Shown here piece after piece: positions 5,377 through 6,743 of a stretch of DNA of 6,743 nt. This DNA is from Spartobacteria bacterium (GTDB taxonomy: Bacteria; Verrucomicrobiota; Verrucomicrobiia; Chthoniobacterales; Chthoniobacteraceae), in NCBI GenBank assembly GCA_025355595.1, contig JANXZI010000395.1:1-6743 (forward strand), in the 5' to 3' direction. Position 1 is the first letter of the stretch; the number at the start of each line of letters is the position of its first letter. Under the pieces are notes generated by a model. The model had not been told where the DNA came from. It searched no databases and was given only the letters and a program-made list of their open reading frames with translations. Position numbers and translations under genes: made by a program.

Positions 5377-6743
5377 TCAGTTCTGCGAGAGCTTCGCCGG
5401 CGCGGCGCCTGCCTTCTTGCCGGCTTCGTACTGCGCGCGCAGTTTCTCAGCCGCCGCCTTCGCCACGTCGAGTTCCTTTGCGGCGGCGACGGCGGCTTTC
5501 TCCGCGTCGGCCTTCGTCTTCACGGCGTCCTTTTCCATCTGCGCGATGCGGCCCTTCAGCTCCGTGGCCTGTTTCTTCGCGTCCTCGATTTCCTTCTGCG
5601 CAGCGGCGACGGACTTCTCGGCGGGCGCAACTTTTTTCAAGGCGATCTTCGCATCGAGTTCGGCCTTCTTCACGCCTTCGGTGAGTTCCGTCGGCACCGG
5701 GCTTTCGCCGGGCTTCGCCACCTGCTTCGTCTGCGCGGCTTCGAGCGCCAGACGCGCAGCTTCGTGCGCCGGCTTGAGCGCCTGACGGGCCTCGTTGATC
5801 TTCGTGTATTCGGGCGTGCCCGGCTGGAATTTCATGCGGTCTTCGCCCAGTTTGTTGCGCTGCGCATCGAGTGCCTCGAATTTTTTCCTCGCGGTGTCCA
5901 CCTCCGCTGCCACCACCTTCATCTCCTCAGCCAGCTTCCCTTCCGGCGGTTTCGCCTTGTGATCCGCGATCGCCTTCTCGGCCTTCGCGAGTTCGGAGGC
6001 GGCGGCATCGGCCTCCGCCTTCACCTTGGTCAGTGCCGCCTCCTTTTCCGCGATGTTCTTCGGCCCGTCGGCGACGGTCTTCTCCGCATTTACGATGCCC
6101 TGCTTCGCCAACTCGACCTGCCGGAATGCATCCTTCGCCGTCGCGACGAGGTCGTCGTGCTTCGCCTGCTTCTCCGCGACGGTCTGTTTTGCGTCGAAGA
6201 CGGTCTGGTAAAGTTGCGCGCGCTTCCAGCGTGCGACGCCGCCCTGCGACGCCGTGAGCTGCGCATTCGCCGCATCGAGCGCGGACTTGGCGGCGGCGAG
6301 CGCCTTTTCTCCCTCGGTCGGAGCCGCGCCCGCGGTTGCAGCCTTCGCGGCGGCGAGATCGGCCTCAGCCTTCGCCAGCTCATCCTTCTTCGTCTGGACA
6401 GCCGCGGTCGCCCTCGCAAAGTCGGGCGTCCCGTCCTTGAGCTTCGCACGCGCGGCGCGGAGCTGCTCGAGCTGCGGAGCAATCGCCTCGTAGGTCTTTT
6501 GCAAAGTCGCGACCTTCGCGATCGCCTCGGGCGACGGCGTGAATTTGCCGGGCTGGAGCTTCGCAATGTCGGCATCCACCGCTGCCACGGCCTTCTCCGC
6601 GTCGGCGATTTGTTTCGGCGCGGCGGCCTTGGCGTTGCCGAGCGCGGTCATCGCTTTCTGGTACTGCACGCGCGTGTCCTCGATATTTTTCAGCGCGGCG
6701 GCGACCGCGGCCTTCCCGGCATCCACCTTGTCGCGGCCCGGCG
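5377..6743 (-). CDS. Long Ala/Lys/Glu-rich coiled-coil protein, C-terminal part (5' end outside window)
   Basis: The frame is open to the right edge, so at least 455 residues are the C-terminal part of a larger protein; the GTG at 6726 is not a proven start. Composition is dominated by Ala, Lys and Glu with heptad-like spacing (for example KKDELAKAEADLAAAKA, 113-129 counting from that GTG), predicting extended coiled coils broken by Pro/Gly linkers near 58-66, 97-102, 132-138, 258-263, 301-305 and 337-347. Two linkers share the pattern GTP-[DE]-[FY]-x-[RK] (99-105 and 303-309), and a related LQPGKFTP lies at 57-64. There is one Trp (167) in GGVARWKRAQLYQ. It ends in PAKLSQN with no anchor. 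No enzymatic motif is visible. Similar Ala-rich coils occur, as I recall, in large WD40/cytochrome-type proteins of Planctomycetes and Verrucomicrobia, but nothing here proves that. It is transcribed towards the + strand genes and is presumably regulated separately. Confidence 0.75.
   Translation of the reverse strand, partial: PGRDKVDAGKAAVAAALKNIEDTRVQYQKAMTALGNAKAAAPKQIADAEKAVAAVDADIAKLQPGKFTPSPEAIAKVATLQKTYEAIAPQLEQLRAARAKLKDGTPDFARATAAVQTKKDELAKAEADLAAAKAATAGAAPTEGEKALAAAKSALDAANAQLTASQGGVARWKRAQLYQTVFDAKQTVAEKQAKHDDLVATAKDAFRQVELAKQGIVNAEKTVADGPKNIAEKEAALTKVKAEADAAASELAKAEKAIADHKAKPPEGKLAEEMKVVAAEVDTARKKFEALDAQRNKLGEDRMKFQPGTPEYTKINEARQALKPAHEAARLALEAAQTKQVAKPGESPVPTELTEGVKKAELDAKIALKKVAPAEKSVAAAQKEIEDAKKQATELKGRIAQMEKDAVKTKADAEKAAVAAAKELDVAKAAAEKLRAQYEAGKKAGAAPAKLSQN

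Noticed and set aside
4905..5684. A 259-codon + strand frame running through the kinase gene and beyond
   Set aside because: Arg/Pro-rich shadow frame overlapping the kinase and antisense to the coiled-coil gene; no domains.

Overview
The window is GC-rich DNA, compact and mostly coding, with five genes on the + strand converging on one long gene on the - strand. The codon pattern and the intergenic repeat styles (heptamers of the TTCCAAC and TTCAAAA type, and CACGAATGGA-type inverted repeats) suggest a member of the Verrucomicrobiota or a related PVC lineage. That assignment is inferred from recalled patterns, not from a marker gene.

Layout: (1) 1-792, the 3' part of a ROK-family sugar kinase/regulator gene whose start lies left of the window; its usual Cys-rich zinc loop has no cysteines. 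(2) 793-1271, a 479-base non-coding stretch rich in repeats: a long imperfect inverted repeat, a tandem AT-rich duplication, a GC hairpin, a run of nine G, and a heptamer array bracketed by a perfect 13-bp direct repeat. (3) 1272-2624, a guanine deaminase-type amidohydrolase with a complete metal site. (4) 2638-3513, nicotinate-nucleotide pyrophosphorylase (nadC), whose first codons consist of a second AT-rich heptamer array. (5) 3510-4508, a bifunctional biotin protein ligase/repressor (birA), overlapping nadC by four bases. (6) 4591-5328, a small soluble histidine-kinase-like protein with no sensor domain and an Arg directly after the phospho-acceptor His. (7) 5377-6743 on the - strand, the 3' part of a long Ala/Lys/Glu-rich coiled-coil protein that runs off the right edge.

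Genes 3-5 look like one transcription unit (13-base gap, then ATGA overlap) for purine salvage/catabolism, NAD synthesis and biotinylation; the kinase gene 82 bases further may share it. No CRISPR array, tRNA, rRNA, transposase or defence system was seen. The unusual material is the repeat-rich spacer, the heptamer array that is translated at the start of nadC, and the departures from consensus in the ROK and kinase proteins.
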